DNA of 64,000 nt from NCBI RefSeq assembly GCF_001437285.1, contig NZ_JQBF01000003.1:1-64000 (forward strand), read 5' to 3'. How positions within the stretch are numbered: position 1 is the first letter of the stretch; each line of letters starts with the position of its first letter. Source of the stretch: Pediococcus pentosaceus (lineage in GTDB: Bacteria; Bacillota; Bacilli; Lactobacillales; Lactobacillaceae). Both the position numbers and the translations under genes were made by a program. The notes beneath the pieces were generated by a model. It made no database searches. It worked only from the letters and a program-made list of their open reading frames with translations, and was not told the DNA's origin. Positions 23,897-33,372 of the stretch are shown piece after piece.

Positions 23897-24868
23897 ATGA
23901 GTTTAAAAATTTTATCTACAGCACATTATGTACCCGAACGGGTGGTTGATAACGATGAGTTATCCAAAATTATGGATACAAATGATGAGTGGATTCAATC
24001 CCACACAGGAATTCAAACTCGTCATTATGCCATGGGCGAAGAGAATACATCAAGCTTAGCAGTCGAAGTGGGACAAAAATTATTAAACGAAAGTGGTTTA
24101 ACGGCTGATCAAATCGATGTTATTATTCTTTCAACGATTACGCCAGACGCTTTAACTCCGGCTACTGCAACCATTGTGCAAGCTAAGTTAGGCGCCAAAA
24201 ATGCTATTGCTTTTGATATATCGGCTGCTTGTGCTGGATTTGTTTTTGGTTTAAGTACGGCTGAAAAATTTATGCGTTCTGGACGTTACCGAAACGCGAT
24301 GGTGATTAGTGCGGAAACCAATTCTAAAATGATGGATTTTAAAGATCGGACCTCCGCAGTATTTTTTGGTGACGGAGCGGGTGGTGTAATTATTTCTGCT
24401 GATGCGCATAACACAGAAGATTTCTTTATTGACGAAGAATTAGCCACCTTAGCGGAAAAAAATGAGTATATTCATAGCGGCCGAATTCCGGCTTTAACGG
24501 CTGTGAAAGCTAATAACTTTCCAACAATCGACGCTTTTTTCCAAAGTGGACGAGATGTTTTTAGTTTTGCTACCGGAGTAGTTCCTCCTCAAATGGTAGA
24601 AATTTTAAATCGAAATGATTTACATGATAAGGTTGATTACGTAATCTGTCATCAAGCTAACTTAAGAATTATTGAAAAGATTTCTGAAACGATTAACATT
24701 CCAATGGAAAAATTTGTTACGAATGTTGAACAATATGGAAATACTTCATCAGCTGGAATTCCAATGGCATTGGCTCAACTCCAAGAAAAAGATCCTAATC
24801 CTAAAACAGTTTTAATGACTGGGTTTGGTGCGGGTCTGGACTATGGAAGTATGTTGATTAGAATTTAA
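23897..24868 (+). CDS. fabH: Beta-ketoacyl-ACP synthase III
   Basis: A 323-residue condensing enzyme that starts fatty-acid chains from acetyl-CoA and malonyl-ACP. The Cys-His-Asn triad is complete: C112 in AACAGF, H252 in CHQANLRI and N282 in GNTSSAG. ATG at 23897 is chosen over ATG at 23867 because GAGGAAG lies between them with correct spacing and MSLKIL matches relatives. It stands alone; no acpP, fabD, fabG or fabF follows, so the main fab cluster, perhaps with another fabH, must lie elsewhere. Confidence 0.9.
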   Translation: MSLKILSTAHYVPERVVDNDELSKIMDTNDEWIQSHTGIQTRHYAMGEENTSSLAVEVGQKLLNESGLTADQIDVIILSTITPDALTPATATIVQAKLGAKNAIAFDISAACAGFVFGLSTAEKFMRSGRYRNAMVISAETNSKMMDFKDRTSAVFFGDGAGGVIISADAHNTEDFFIDEELATLAEKNEYIHSGRIPALTAVKANNFPTIDAFFQSGRDVFSFATGVVPPQMVEILNRNDLHDKVDYVICHQANLRIIEKISETINIPMEKFVTNVEQYGNTSSAGIPMALAQLQEKDPNPKTVLMTGFGAGLDYGSMLIRI

Positions 24869-24885
24869 TCATTGGAATTAAAACT

Positions 24886-24919
24886 AAACTGTGGTTCGTA
24901 ATGTGGACCACAGTTTTTT
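24886..24919 (+). terminator. Terminator after fabH
   Basis: AAACTGTGGT (24886-24895) pairs with ACCACAGTTT (24907-24916), followed by T6. Confidence 0.88.
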
Positions 24920-25039
24920 AGTATCTTCATGTAAAAATTTTTAATGGGATTAAGACTTGCAACTAGTTAGAAAATGAATAACAATGAAGTAGAGTTGAAC
25001 GATAAGATTGAATTAATATTGAGCAGGGAGAGAAAAGAA

Positions 25040-25720
25040 TTGGCTAAATTAGTTTTAATTAGGCATGGGGAAAGTACCGCCAATCGTGATAATATTTATA
25101 CAGGGTGGTCGGATGTTCCGCTTACTCCGCTTGGTATTAAGCAAGCACAACGAGCAGGAAAATTAATTGCTAAATTAGGAATTAATTTTGATATGGTTCA
25201 CACTTCAATGCTGAAGCGCGCGATTGTGACTGCTAATATCGTTTTAGATGATCTTAATCAAAATTGGCTACCGATTAATAAGACTTGGCGATTAAATGAA
25301 CGCCATTATGGGGCTTTAAGGGGACAAAATAAGGATGAGACCCGCCAAATTTATGGTAAGGAGCAGGTTGCTTTATGGCGTCGGAGTTTTGATGCAGTAC
25401 CACCCCTGCTAGAGCATCCCGATGATGATCGACGATATGCGGTTAATGGAATTTTGAATGAACCACTGGGTGAAAGTTTACATATGGCTTATAATCGCTT
25501 GCTACCATACTGGATTGATCAAATTGCTCCTAGATTAATGGAAGGACAAAATCAATTGGTAGTCGCACATGGAAGTTCTTTGCGAGCATTAATTAAATAT
25601 TTGGAGAACATTTCTGACCAGGGTATTGACGGAGTCGAAGTTGAAAATGGAGAACCCATCATTTACGAATTAAAATCGGATTTATCCATCCAAAATAAAA
25701 TTATCTTGAAAGAAGCCTAA
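25040..25720 (+). CDS. gpmA: 2,3-bisphosphoglycerate-dependent phosphoglycerate mutase
   Basis: A 226-residue glycolytic enzyme interconverting 3- and 2-phosphoglycerate. It has the catalytic phospho-His motif LIRHGES, plus [21 protein letters not shown] and [10 protein letters not shown] with the second active-site His. TTG at 25040 is chosen since AGGGAG (25025-25030) precedes it and the start [12 protein letters not shown] matches the family length of about 228; the longer frame from 24974 would add 22 odd residues. It is monocistronic. Confidence 0.9.
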   Translation: MAKLVLIRHGESTANRDNIYTGWSDVPLTPLGIKQAQRAGKLIAKLGINFDMVHTSMLKRAIVTANIVLDDLNQNWLPINKTWRLNERHYGALRGQNKDETRQIYGKEQVALWRRSFDAVPPLLEHPDDDRRYAVNGILNEPLGESLHMAYNRLLPYWIDQIAPRLMEGQNQLVVAHGSSLRALIKYLENISDQGIDGVEVENGEPIIYELKSDLSIQNKIILKEA

Positions 25721-25738
25721 TTATTTAGGCTCTTTTTT
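25714..25738 (+). terminator. Terminator after gpmA
   Basis: AGCCTAA-TTAT-TTAGGCT with a T-rich tail; the gpmA stop codon lies in the stem. Confidence 0.8.
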
Positions 25739-25773
25739 TATGCATAAAGTATTGATTTCAGTAAAATGGGACA

Positions 25774-25796
25774 ATTTTGTCTCTATGCGACAAAAT
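25774..25796 (+). promoter_or_regulatory. Palindromic operator upstream of the MFS-hxlR pair
   Basis: ATTTTGTC-N7-GACAAAAT is a perfect inverted repeat about 80 bases before the MFS gene. As the only evident palindrome ahead of an operon that ends in an HxlR repressor gene, it is the likely HxlR operator. Confidence 0.6.
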
Positions 25797-25872
25797 AGTG
25801 CGTACTTCTATAAATGTCATAATTCACTTATATTATCTATATCGTTTGAGAGAGAAAATATGAGGTGAGATA

Positions 25873-27060
25873 ATGATTAATCAAAAATCTAAAGCTAATT
25901 TTGCTTTATTTGCTTTGGCAGTAATATTTTTTGCGGTTGGTGTCACAGAATTTATTAGCGTGGGGGTACTACCAGCAATTTCAAAAAGTTTTATGATTAC
26001 GACTTCGACAGCCGGACTAATAACTACTATTTATGCTTTAGGAGTAGCATTAGGTGCTCCAATTTTAACAATTTTAACTGCTAAATTTCAGCGGAAAGGA
26101 ACTATTTTAGGGGCTATTATTATTTTTATAATCGGTCACTTAATTATTGGATTTGCTACCAATTTTGGAGAAGTCATTTTTGGCAGGTTAATAGCTGGTG
26201 CTTCACATGGGTTATTGTTTGCGCTCAGTTCGACAATAGCCGCCGAATTAGTTGATGAATCCAGACAAGCGAGTGCAATTGCTTATATTTTTACGGGTTT
26301 CACAATTGCGACAGCACTGGGTGCTCCATTGGGGACGGCGGTTAGTACTTATTGGGGATGGCGGATACCTTTTTTGGCGATTGCGACTTTAGGAATAGTA
26401 GCATGGATTTTAAATCGAGTAGCTTTACCTAAACAAGCTAGAAAGAATGTAGAAATATCCAGCATAGCAGATCAAGTAAAGTTGATTTTGCATCCACATG
26501 TTTTATTAACGCTCCTAATTACCATCTTAGGATATGGTGGTACTTTTGCAACCTTCACGTATTTATCATCAATTTTGCAAAAGATAACCCATGTCCCTGC
26601 GAATCAAGTTAGTTTATTCTTAGTGATTTATGGTATAGCTATCGCAATTGGAAATACGCTTGGTGGTAAACTAGGAAATGCTAAACCGATTAACGCTTTA
26701 TTCGGGATCTTCATCGTTCAAGGGTTAGCTTTATTTGCTTTTTATTTTACAGTTACTAATATATATTTAAGTACTTTAAATATTGTGCTCTTAGGTTTAG
26801 TTGCTTTTATGAGCGTTCCGGTTCTACAGTCGTATATTTTAATTTTAGCTAAAAGTTATTCATCTAAAGCAGTTGATGTTGCCTCATCCTTGAATATTTC
26901 TGCATTTAGTTTTGGCATTGTAGGTGGGTCTTTCTTAGGAGGAGTTGCACTTGATACTTATGGCTTAAGAAGCACAATGCTACTAGCAGCAGCTATGGTT
27001 GCATTAGCAGTTTTATTGATGTTGGTAGAAAATAAATTTGAAAATAAACGTCAGAAATAG
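25873..27060 (+). CDS. MFS transporter, DHA1-type efflux pump
   Basis: A 395-residue major facilitator with about 12 membrane helices. The N-terminal FFAVGVTEFISVGVLP and the motif-A-like stretch LTAKFQRKGT, together with GRLIAGASHGLLFALSSTIAAEL, are typical of AraJ/YdhP-type drug or nucleoside efflux proteins. The substrate is unknown. ATG at 25873 follows a GAGGTGA site. The hxlR gene lies 63 bases downstream and a palindromic operator precedes the pair, indicating an inducible export system. Confidence 0.88.
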   Translation: MINQKSKANFALFALAVIFFAVGVTEFISVGVLPAISKSFMITTSTAGLITTIYALGVALGAPILTILTAKFQRKGTILGAIIIFIIGHLIIGFATNFGEVIFGRLIAGASHGLLFALSSTIAAELVDESRQASAIAYIFTGFTIATALGAPLGTAVSTYWGWRIPFLAIATLGIVAWILNRVALPKQARKNVEISSIADQVKLILHPHVLLTLLITILGYGGTFATFTYLSSILQKITHVPANQVSLFLVIYGIAIAIGNTLGGKLGNAKPINALFGIFIVQGLALFAFYFTVTNIYLSTLNIVLLGLVAFMSVPVLQSYILILAKSYSSKAVDVASSLNISAFSFGIVGGSFLGGVALDTYGLRSTMLLAAAMVALAVLLMLVENKFENKRQK

Positions 27061-27123
27061 TTTTAGAAAATGCTGTCGTTCCAAAAGGACGTGCTAAAAT
27101 TACCCAGTAGGAGGTTTGGTTAG

Positions 27124-27504
27124 ATGCCTGAAAAAATATATCATGTAGCAGTTGAAGCAACTTTAGATGTAATAGGAGGAAAATGGAAACCCGTCATTCT
27201 ATGTCATCTAGGAGGTCGTACTCTAAGAACGGGAGAGTTATGTCAGTTGATGCCGGACGTTTCACAAAGAGTATTAACTAGGCAATTGCGCGAACTAGAA
27301 GCCGACAATATTGTTCAACGTAAGGTGTACAACCAGGTACCGCCAAAGGTTGAATATTCTTTAACCGAAGAGGGAAAAAGTCTAAGAAATATTTTATTAG
27401 CAATGTCAAATTGGGGTAAGGATAAGGTTGAACGTCTGCAAAAACAAGGTAATAGTGTAGAAATTATTGATAACGATCCACATCCCTTTTCAAATATGGA
27501 GTAG
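27124..27504 (+). CDS. HxlR-family transcriptional regulator
   Basis: A 126-residue winged-helix regulator with the family signature LDVIGGKWKPVILCHL, followed by RTLRTGELCQLMPDVSQRVLTRQLRELEADNIV and a beta wing KVEYSLTEEGKSL. Two cysteines (in ILCHL and ELCQL) could allow redox or electrophile sensing as in some HxlR proteins, but this is conjecture. It probably represses the MFS pump upstream. ATG at 27124 follows AGGAGG. Confidence 0.9.
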   Translation: MPEKIYHVAVEATLDVIGGKWKPVILCHLGGRTLRTGELCQLMPDVSQRVLTRQLRELEADNIVQRKVYNQVPPKVEYSLTEEGKSLRNILLAMSNWGKDKVERLQKQGNSVEIIDNDPHPFSNME

Positions 27505-27562
27505 TAAAAAAGCGACTAGTTAAGGACCGATTTTCATTTGGTCCACAGCTAGTCGCTTTTTT
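27505..27562. terminator. Long bidirectional terminator with a nested hairpin
   Basis: AAAAAAGCGACTAG pairs with CTAGTCGCTTTTTT (27549-27562). The loop contains an inner GGACC/GGTCC hairpin. It separates hxlR and the converging pepC gene. Confidence 0.88.
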
Positions 27563-27579
27563 ATTGATAAAATTATTTA

Positions 27580-28941
27580 TTAATCTTGATAAGCCAAAGA
27601 TCCCATTGGGTCCCAAGGTTTCAAAACGGTAGGTGTTTGAGCCTGCGCTTGACGTTGCGCTTCGGTCAAGAATTGTTTTTGAACAACTACTTGGTAACAG
27701 TATTCGTCCATCCAAGCATCGGACATTACCATATAGCCTTTTTCACCGACTTTTTTACCCCAACTATTTTCAACTTTCCATTTAGTTGGTTGACCATCGA
27801 CAAGATCGACACCAGTAAGTACCATAGCGTGAGTCATTAAACTCTCTTTGTAGTCTAAACGTTCAGCTTTAGACATTGAAAGATCGATATCAAACAACTC
27901 ATCTTCAGCAAAAACATCTAGGTCCAAAAGTCCCTTTTCACGAGCCTCAGAGTGTTGACCAACATCGCAACCAAACCACACTGATTGTCCAGCTTTAAGT
28001 TGGTTGATGGCCGCCTGCTTGAAGTCGTCCATAGCAAGGTTTAGATGTTTAACTTGGCGTCCATTTACGACATTGCCAAGCATATCAATTGTATATGTTT
28101 GGTTGTAAGGTTTGTCAGCAGTTGGCGCATTAATGATGGAAATATATTCGGAAAGGTTCCAACCTACATACTTATCATAAAATGCTTTAGGCGTAATACC
28201 TGCTTCACGATGATAATTTTGATCAGCGTCACGATATTCCCAATCGAATTGAACAGGTGGTTCTCCGAAACTGTAAGAAGCCATGCGATAGACTTCACTA
28301 AGCATTTGTTGCTTACGTTCATCAATGTCTGTACGATTTGCTCCTGAATTAACTAAATTACGTAATGTAACTGCATCTTTGCGTAACTTTTCATTTAACA
28401 ATGTGTCGAATTCACGAGATTTTGAACTATTATAAGTTTCAGGGTAGGCCGATTGAGGAACTACACCGTATTTTTCAATTAATGCGCAAAGCATATCCCA
28501 TTGGCCACCATCACCTTGAGGTTCATTTAATAAGAAGGCCACTTTACGGTCATCAGTATCAAGCTCGGCCGTATTAATGATATTTTCGTAGAACCAATTT
28601 GATTTTTCAAACTTATCCCAGAAAAAAGTATAATTTTGGGATAATTCAAAATTGCCAGGAACTTTGAATTGGTTTTTCATGTCATGGCGCATGGTATTCA
28701 AAGCGGCAAACATCCAACAACGACCACTTTGTTTCTGATTCGCAACATCACCGGTATCTAAATCAATTGAAAAAACGGGTGTGCTTTGAACATCAGCTGC
28801 AAGGTTACGACTGGAATTAAGAATTCCATTTTTAGTAACTGTGCGTTCAATAACTTTAGCTTCTTTACGACCGTTATATTCTTGTTTAAAACGGTCAATT
28901 AAATTTTGTGAAATTTCTTTACTCAATATCTTCAACTCCAT
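27580..28941 (-). CDS. pepC: Aminopeptidase C (bleomycin-hydrolase family, C1B)
   Basis: A 453-residue cytosolic cysteine aminopeptidase that trims peptides taken up from proteolysis. The papain-type triad is visible: C75 in QSGRCWMFAALN, H371 in MTHAMVL and N392 in VENSWGKK. The self-processing C-terminal tail of the family is present. ATG at 28941 is on the reverse strand. It is the third gene of a GNAT-rpiA-pepC group. Confidence 0.95.
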   Translation of the reverse strand: MELKILSKEISQNLIDRFKQEYNGRKEAKVIERTVTKNGILNSSRNLAADVQSTPVFSIDLDTGDVANQKQSGRCWMFAALNTMRHDMKNQFKVPGNFELSQNYTFFWDKFEKSNWFYENIINTAELDTDDRKVAFLLNEPQGDGGQWDMLCALIEKYGVVPQSAYPETYNSSKSREFDTLLNEKLRKDAVTLRNLVNSGANRTDIDERKQQMLSEVYRMASYSFGEPPVQFDWEYRDADQNYHREAGITPKAFYDKYVGWNLSEYISIINAPTADKPYNQTYTIDMLGNVVNGRQVKHLNLAMDDFKQAAINQLKAGQSVWFGCDVGQHSEAREKGLLDLDVFAEDELFDIDLSMSKAERLDYKESLMTHAMVLTGVDLVDGQPTKWKVENSWGKKVGEKGYMVMSDAWMDEYCYQVVVQKQFLTEAQRQAQAQTPTVLKPWDPMGSLAYQD

Positions 28942-28995
28942 CCTAATATTGGTGATGATTATACGCTAATTAAAAAAATTAGTAAATGATTAGAA

Positions 28996-29682
28996 TTATG
29001 GTCGAGCAGTCAAAACTTCTGGACCATTTTGGCGTCCAACAATGACAGTATTAACCATGTCAAGGAACAATCCTTGTTCTACAATACCAACTTGTTTGAT
29101 TAGATAATCTGCTAATTGATGCGGGTGTTTAATTTCACCAAGATGAAGATCAATTACGTAGTTTTTAGAATCGGTTAAAACATATTCGCCAGCATCATTT
29201 TTCCTAAATTCAGGATGAAGGCCTTCTTTTTCAAGCTTCTTGAAGACTTGTTTGCTACCATATGGAATTACTTCTAGAGGGAGTGGGAAGGCCCCTAAGT
29301 GATCAACCATTTTAGATTCATCTACAATCCACATTACTTTTTTTGAGTTTGTGGCAACAATTTTTTCAAACAAGTGAGCGGCACCGCCACCTTTGATACC
29401 TTGGAAGTCAGAACTGATTTCATCAGCTCCATCAATGGTTAAATCAATATGATCAACCTCGTCAACAGATTTAACATTAATGCCTAAGGAACGGGCTTGT
29501 TCAGCTGTACGATCGGAAGTTGGGACCCCAACGATATTTAAATTTTCATTTTTAACGCGTTCACCAAGAGCGTCCACCATAAATTTAACAGTAGAACCGG
29601 TACCTAAACCCACAGTCATCCCATCTTCAATAAATTTAACGGCTTCTTCGCCAACTAGTTTTTTTAATTCATTTTGATCCAT
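28996..29682 (-). CDS. rpiA: Ribose-5-phosphate isomerase A
   Basis: A 228-residue pentose-phosphate enzyme interconverting ribose-5-P and ribulose-5-P. It shows [16 protein letters not shown] (phosphate loop), [22 protein letters not shown] and [14 protein letters not shown] with catalytic residues. The length is typical. It lies between the GNAT gene (3 bases away) and pepC in the same direction. Confidence 0.95.
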
Positions 29683-29685
29683 TTC

Positions 29686-30015
29686 TTAATCTTCCTTTCG
29701 ACTTACTAAGCTTTGTATTTTAGTTGCTGTAATTTGGTCGTGCATGTTCCATTCGGAAAGTTCCGGATGGTTGAGAAAATATTTTCTTGCAAAGGGACAA
29801 AGAGGATAAATTTTCTGGTTATTTTCAATTGCAAAATTAATGAAGTCTTTCATCAATTTGCCACCCCAGCCTTGTCCTCGAACTTCAGGATTAACAAAGA
29901 CTTCTTCACAGATTAAAGTATCAAGATCGGGAATTTTAGAATAGAGCACATGTCCTACTTGCACACCTTCGGAATTAGTCCAAAAAAGACGGTTTGCTTC
30001 GATATTTCTTTCCAT
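29686..30015 (-). CDS. GNAT-type N-acetyltransferase (YjdJ/COG2388-like)
   Basis: A 109-residue small acetyltransferase-fold protein. The acetyl-CoA loop VNPEVRGQGWGGKLMKDFI is clear, as is the family C-terminal motif YPLCPFARKYFLNHPE. The start is ATG at 30015 because AAGGAGG (30023-30029, reverse strand) gives ideal spacing; the longer frame to 30108 would read through the promoter. It overlaps no gene and is followed by rpiA after 3 bases. The substrate is unknown. Confidence 0.85.
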   Translation of the reverse strand: MERNIEANRLFWTNSEGVQVGHVLYSKIPDLDTLICEEVFVNPEVRGQGWGGKLMKDFINFAIENNQKIYPLCPFARKYFLNHPELSEWNMHDQITATKIQSLVSRKED

Positions 30016-30043
30016 ACATAAGCCTCCTTTTCCTACAATAATC

Positions 30044-30072
30044 ATTGTCGCCAAGAAAGCGCATAAAGTCAA
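30044..30072 (-). promoter_or_regulatory. Promoter of the GNAT-rpiA-pepC group
   Basis: On the reverse strand TTGACT (30072-30067) and GACAAT (30049-30044) are separated by 17 bases. Confidence 0.6.
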
Positions 30073-30091
30073 TTGCTTCAACAGATTTCCG

Positions 30092-30120
30092 TTTACAAAG
30101 TGGGTCAATAAAAGGATAAT
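30092..30120 (+). promoter_or_regulatory. Promoter of the dUTPase gene
   Basis: TTTACA (30092-30097), 17-base spacer, GATAAT (30115-30120). Confidence 0.65.
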
Positions 30121-30151
30121 AAAATAAATGATTATTAGGAGGGAAACCGTA

Positions 30152-30685
30152 ATGAGTAGAGGATTTGAAATTATTAGTAAGTATCAAAATCAAGGATTAC
30201 ATTTACCCCAACGACAAACAAAAGCAGCCGCTGGATATGACTTTGAAGCGGCAGAAGATTTTGTGTTGCCAAGTATTTGGAAATTGAATTTTGTGAAGGT
30301 TTTGTGGGCCCTACGTCATCAAGAAAATGTAACAGACGAAGTATTAGATGCGGCTCGAGCAGAATTAAAACCATATTTAGTACCAACGGGTATTAAAGCA
30401 TATATGGAAGATGATGAGTATTTAATGTTGGCCAATCGTTCTAGTAACCCTCTAAAACGTAGTTTGATTTTACCTAATGGGGTAGGAATTGTGGATGCGG
30501 ACTACTACAATAATGAAAGCAATGAAGGGGCTATTTTTCTCCAACTTGTAAATTATGGAATTACAGATGTAAAAATCAAAAAGGGCGAACGAATTGGTCA
30601 GGGAATTTTTATGAAATATTTAGTAGCTGACAACGAAACGGCCTCAGAACAAAAGCGAACTGGTGGGTTTGGTTCGACTAAGTAG
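30152..30685 (+). CDS. dut: dUTP diphosphatase (trimeric dUTPase family)
   Basis: A 177-residue enzyme hydrolysing dUTP to dUMP, keeping uracil out of DNA. All five motifs appear in order: AAAGYDFEA (motif 1), NRSSNPLKRSL (2), NGVGIVDADYYN (3, with the catalytic Asp), GERIGQGIF (4) and RTGGFGSTK (5, the P-loop-like tail). It has an insert between motifs 1 and 2 that is common in lactobacilli. ATG at 30152 is chosen over ATG at 30128 because AGGAGGG lies 8 bases upstream of it. Confidence 0.92.
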   Translation: MSRGFEIISKYQNQGLHLPQRQTKAAAGYDFEAAEDFVLPSIWKLNFVKVLWALRHQENVTDEVLDAARAELKPYLVPTGIKAYMEDDEYLMLANRSSNPLKRSLILPNGVGIVDADYYNNESNEGAIFLQLVNYGITDVKIKKGERIGQGIFMKYLVADNETASEQKRTGGFGSTK

Positions 30686-30784
30686 TCATTAAAAATCAAT
30701 AAAGGTCAAACTAATTTTGATTAAATTATAGAAATAAATGCTATCCTAATTGTACGAATTTAAAGTTGAGGGGGGATTTAAAGC

Positions 30785-32155
30785 TTGGCTAAAGTAAAAA
30801 CACAGTTTTTGTGTTCAGAATGTGGGTATGTTTCACCTAAATTCTTAGGACGTTGTCCTAATTGTGGAAGATGGAACACTCTGGTTGAAGAGCGGATTAG
30901 TGAACCTAAAAATGAACGTAAGAGTCGCGTTAGTTTTGAGGGTAAAAGTAGTAAACCACAATTAATTTCAGAAGTTAAAATGCACGAAGAACCGCGAGTT
31001 AAAACAGGGATGGAAGAACTGAACCGAGTACTCGGTGGTGGAGTAGTAGATGGCTCACTAGTTCTAATTGGTGGAGATCCAGGAATTGGTAAGTCGACCC
31101 TATTATTACAACTATCTGGGCAATTAGCTGCTACTGATCGAGATGTTTTATACGTGTCTGGGGAAGAAAGTGCTTCACAGATCAAGATGCGCGCCGAACG
31201 TTTACAGGTTAACAGTGAACGTTTTTACTTATACCCTGAAACTGATATGTCCAATATTCGTGCGGTCATTGAGGAACTACATCCTCAGTATGTAATTATT
31301 GATTCTGTTCAAACCATGCAAGAGCCCGACATTGATTCAGCAGTAGGTAGTGTATCGCAAATTCGAGAAATTACAGCCGAATTAATGCAGATTGCTAAAA
31401 CAAATAACATTACTATTTTTATTGTTGGTCATGTAACTAAAGGCGGAGCCATTGCTGGTCCTAAAATTTTAGAACATATGGTTGATACAGTACTTTATTT
31501 TGAAGGCGATTTGCATCATACGTATCGAATTTTACGAGCGGTTAAAAATCGATTTGGTTCTACGAATGAATTGGGAATTTTCGAAATGCGAGAGGAAGGG
31601 CTTCGAGAAGTAGCCAATCCTTCGGAAATCTTTTTAGAGGAACGCCTGCAAGATGCTAACGGTTCCGCTATTGTGGTTTCGATGGAAGGTACTCGACCAA
31701 TTTTGGTCGAAATTCAAGCTTTGATTACGCCTACCATTTTTGGGAATGCTCAGCGGACTGCTAGCGGGTTGGATCGTAACCGAGTCTCATTAATTATGGC
31801 AGTTTTAGAAAAAAGGGCTAATTTAACGTTGCAGAACCAAGACGCCTACTTAAAGGCTGCTGGCGGAGTGAAATTGGATGAGCCAGCAATTGATTTGGCA
31901 ATTGCGATGAGTATTGTATCGAGTTTTAAGAATCAAGGGACGAGACCGACTGATAGCTTTGTTGGCGAAATTGGTTTAACTGGTGAAATCCGACGGGTTA
32001 ATCGGATTGAACAACGGGTTGCCGAAGCTCAAAAACTAGGTTTTCAACGAATTTTAATTCCTAAGAATAATTTGAAGGGTTGGAATCCACCTAAAGGGAT
32101 TGAAGTAGTAGGAGTAACAACGATTACGGACGCAATTCGGAAGGCGTTTAATTAG
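30785..32155 (+). CDS. radA: DNA repair protein RadA
   Basis: A 456-residue RecA-like branch-migration ATPase for recombinational repair. It has an N-terminal C4 zinc finger (C10, C13, C24, C27), Walker [11 protein letters not shown], the RadA-specific KNRFGS motif, and a C-terminal Lon-like domain ([29 protein letters not shown]). The start is TTG at 30785 with GAGGGGGG upstream. It is followed by the PIN-TRAM gene and gltX in the usual Firmicutes order. Confidence 0.96.
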   Translation: MAKVKTQFLCSECGYVSPKFLGRCPNCGRWNTLVEERISEPKNERKSRVSFEGKSSKPQLISEVKMHEEPRVKTGMEELNRVLGGGVVDGSLVLIGGDPGIGKSTLLLQLSGQLAATDRDVLYVSGEESASQIKMRAERLQVNSERFYLYPETDMSNIRAVIEELHPQYVIIDSVQTMQEPDIDSAVGSVSQIREITAELMQIAKTNNITIFIVGHVTKGGAIAGPKILEHMVDTVLYFEGDLHHTYRILRAVKNRFGSTNELGIFEMREEGLREVANPSEIFLEERLQDANGSAIVVSMEGTRPILVEIQALITPTIFGNAQRTASGLDRNRVSLIMAVLEKRANLTLQNQDAYLKAAGGVKLDEPAIDLAIAMSIVSSFKNQGTRPTDSFVGEIGLTGEIRRVNRIEQRVAEAQKLGFQRILIPKNNLKGWNPPKGIEVVGVTTITDAIRKAFN

Positions 32156-32172
32156 AAAGGAGGTGAATTAAA

Positions 32173-33303
32173 ATGAAAAATATTAAAAAACGAATTGTCC
32201 AAGCGGTGTTTGCTTTAGCTGGTGGTACTTTAGGAATGTCGTATCTACCAGTTGTTTGGTCATTATCAAATTTGGATAAGTTTATTTTATTAAACAATCG
32301 CGTAACGGGCTTTGTTATTGGTGCAATTATTTTCTGGGTTCTATCTATCTTTTTGGCTGGTTATGTATTGAGTTTAATGAGACGAGCAGAAAAAATGTTA
32401 ACTAAATCTTCGCCAATCTATTTAATTACTAGTGGTGTTGGAACGGTCATTGGATTGGTCATTGCTATTTTAATTTCCACTTTATTTTATCGATCAGATG
32501 TCTTCTTTATTAATACGATGATTCCATTAATTTTAATGTTGATTTTGGGTTATTTAGGTTTTCGAATTGGAACAACTCGGCTAAACGAATGGAAAAAATT
32601 ATTCCAAGTTCGCAAACGTGATTTAAATAATCAAGATCAAGTGTTGGAGCGTCGAGCAGGTGAAAATTACCATCATTACAAGATTTTAGATACTAATATC
32701 TTAATTGATGGGCGAGTATACGATTTAGTAAAAACTGGATTGTTAGAGGGAACTTTATTAGTTCCTAACTTTGTCTTATACGAACTACAATACATTGCCG
32801 ATTCTGCTGATAGCATCAAGCGGGTGCGTGGACGCCGAGGCTTAGACTTCTTAAACAAGCTTCAAAATGAAAAGATTATGCCAATTGAAATGTACGATGG
32901 CGATTATGAAGAAATTGAAGAAGTCGATAGCAAACTAATCCAACTTGCTAAGGACAAGGACGCCGTAATTGTGACGAACGATTATAACTTGAATAAAGTT
33001 AGTCAATTTCAGAATGTCCAAGTATTAAATATCAACGAGTTGGCTAATGCGTTGAAACCACGAGTAATTCCAGGTGAAACGATGAAAGTACACGTCGTTA
33101 AGAATGGTACAGAACGTCAACAAGGGGTTGCCTATTTGGACGACGGGACGATGGTTGTTGTGGAAGATGGTAAGTTTTATATCAGTGAAACAATTGACGT
33201 CGTAGTTACGAGCGCAATTCAAACTGATGCGGGTCGAATGATTTTTGCTAAACCGGTTCACTCCACTAAGGAAATTACCCATAGCAAAGATAAGACAGAA
33301 TAG
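32173..33303 (+). CDS. PIN and TRAM domain membrane protein (YacL-like)
   Basis: A 376-residue protein with four N-terminal membrane helices (about residues 8-145), a PIN ribonuclease-like domain beginning at ILDTNILIDGRVYDL, and a C-terminal TRAM domain (VIPGETMKVHVVKNG). PIN domains are metal-dependent RNases; the acidic residues DTN, E in VLYELQ and D in VTNDYN are in place. The cellular target is unknown. ATG at 32173 follows AAAGGAGG. Confidence 0.92.
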   Translation: MKNIKKRIVQAVFALAGGTLGMSYLPVVWSLSNLDKFILLNNRVTGFVIGAIIFWVLSIFLAGYVLSLMRRAEKMLTKSSPIYLITSGVGTVIGLVIAILISTLFYRSDVFFINTMIPLILMLILGYLGFRIGTTRLNEWKKLFQVRKRDLNNQDQVLERRAGENYHHYKILDTNILIDGRVYDLVKTGLLEGTLLVPNFVLYELQYIADSADSIKRVRGRRGLDFLNKLQNEKIMPIEMYDGDYEEIEEVDSKLIQLAKDKDAVIVTNDYNLNKVSQFQNVQVLNINELANALKPRVIPGETMKVHVVKNGTERQQGVAYLDDGTMVVVEDGKFYISETIDVVVTSAIQTDAGRMIFAKPVHSTKEITHSKDKTE

Positions 33304-33372
33304 ACTTTATTTATTATTGATATCAATGTAGAATGAAAACATTGTGACATAATTTTTGGAGAGGTGTTAATT

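Noticed and set aside
27586-27840. Forward ORFs opposite pepC
   Set aside because: Antisense shadows of a gene with a complete Cys-His-Asn triad; no ribosome sites.
29975-30193. 72-codon reverse ORF using the AAGGAGG before the GNAT gene
   Set aside because: The ribosome site fits the GNAT ATG at 30015 in another frame, and the ORF spans the divergent promoters of GNAT and dUTPase.
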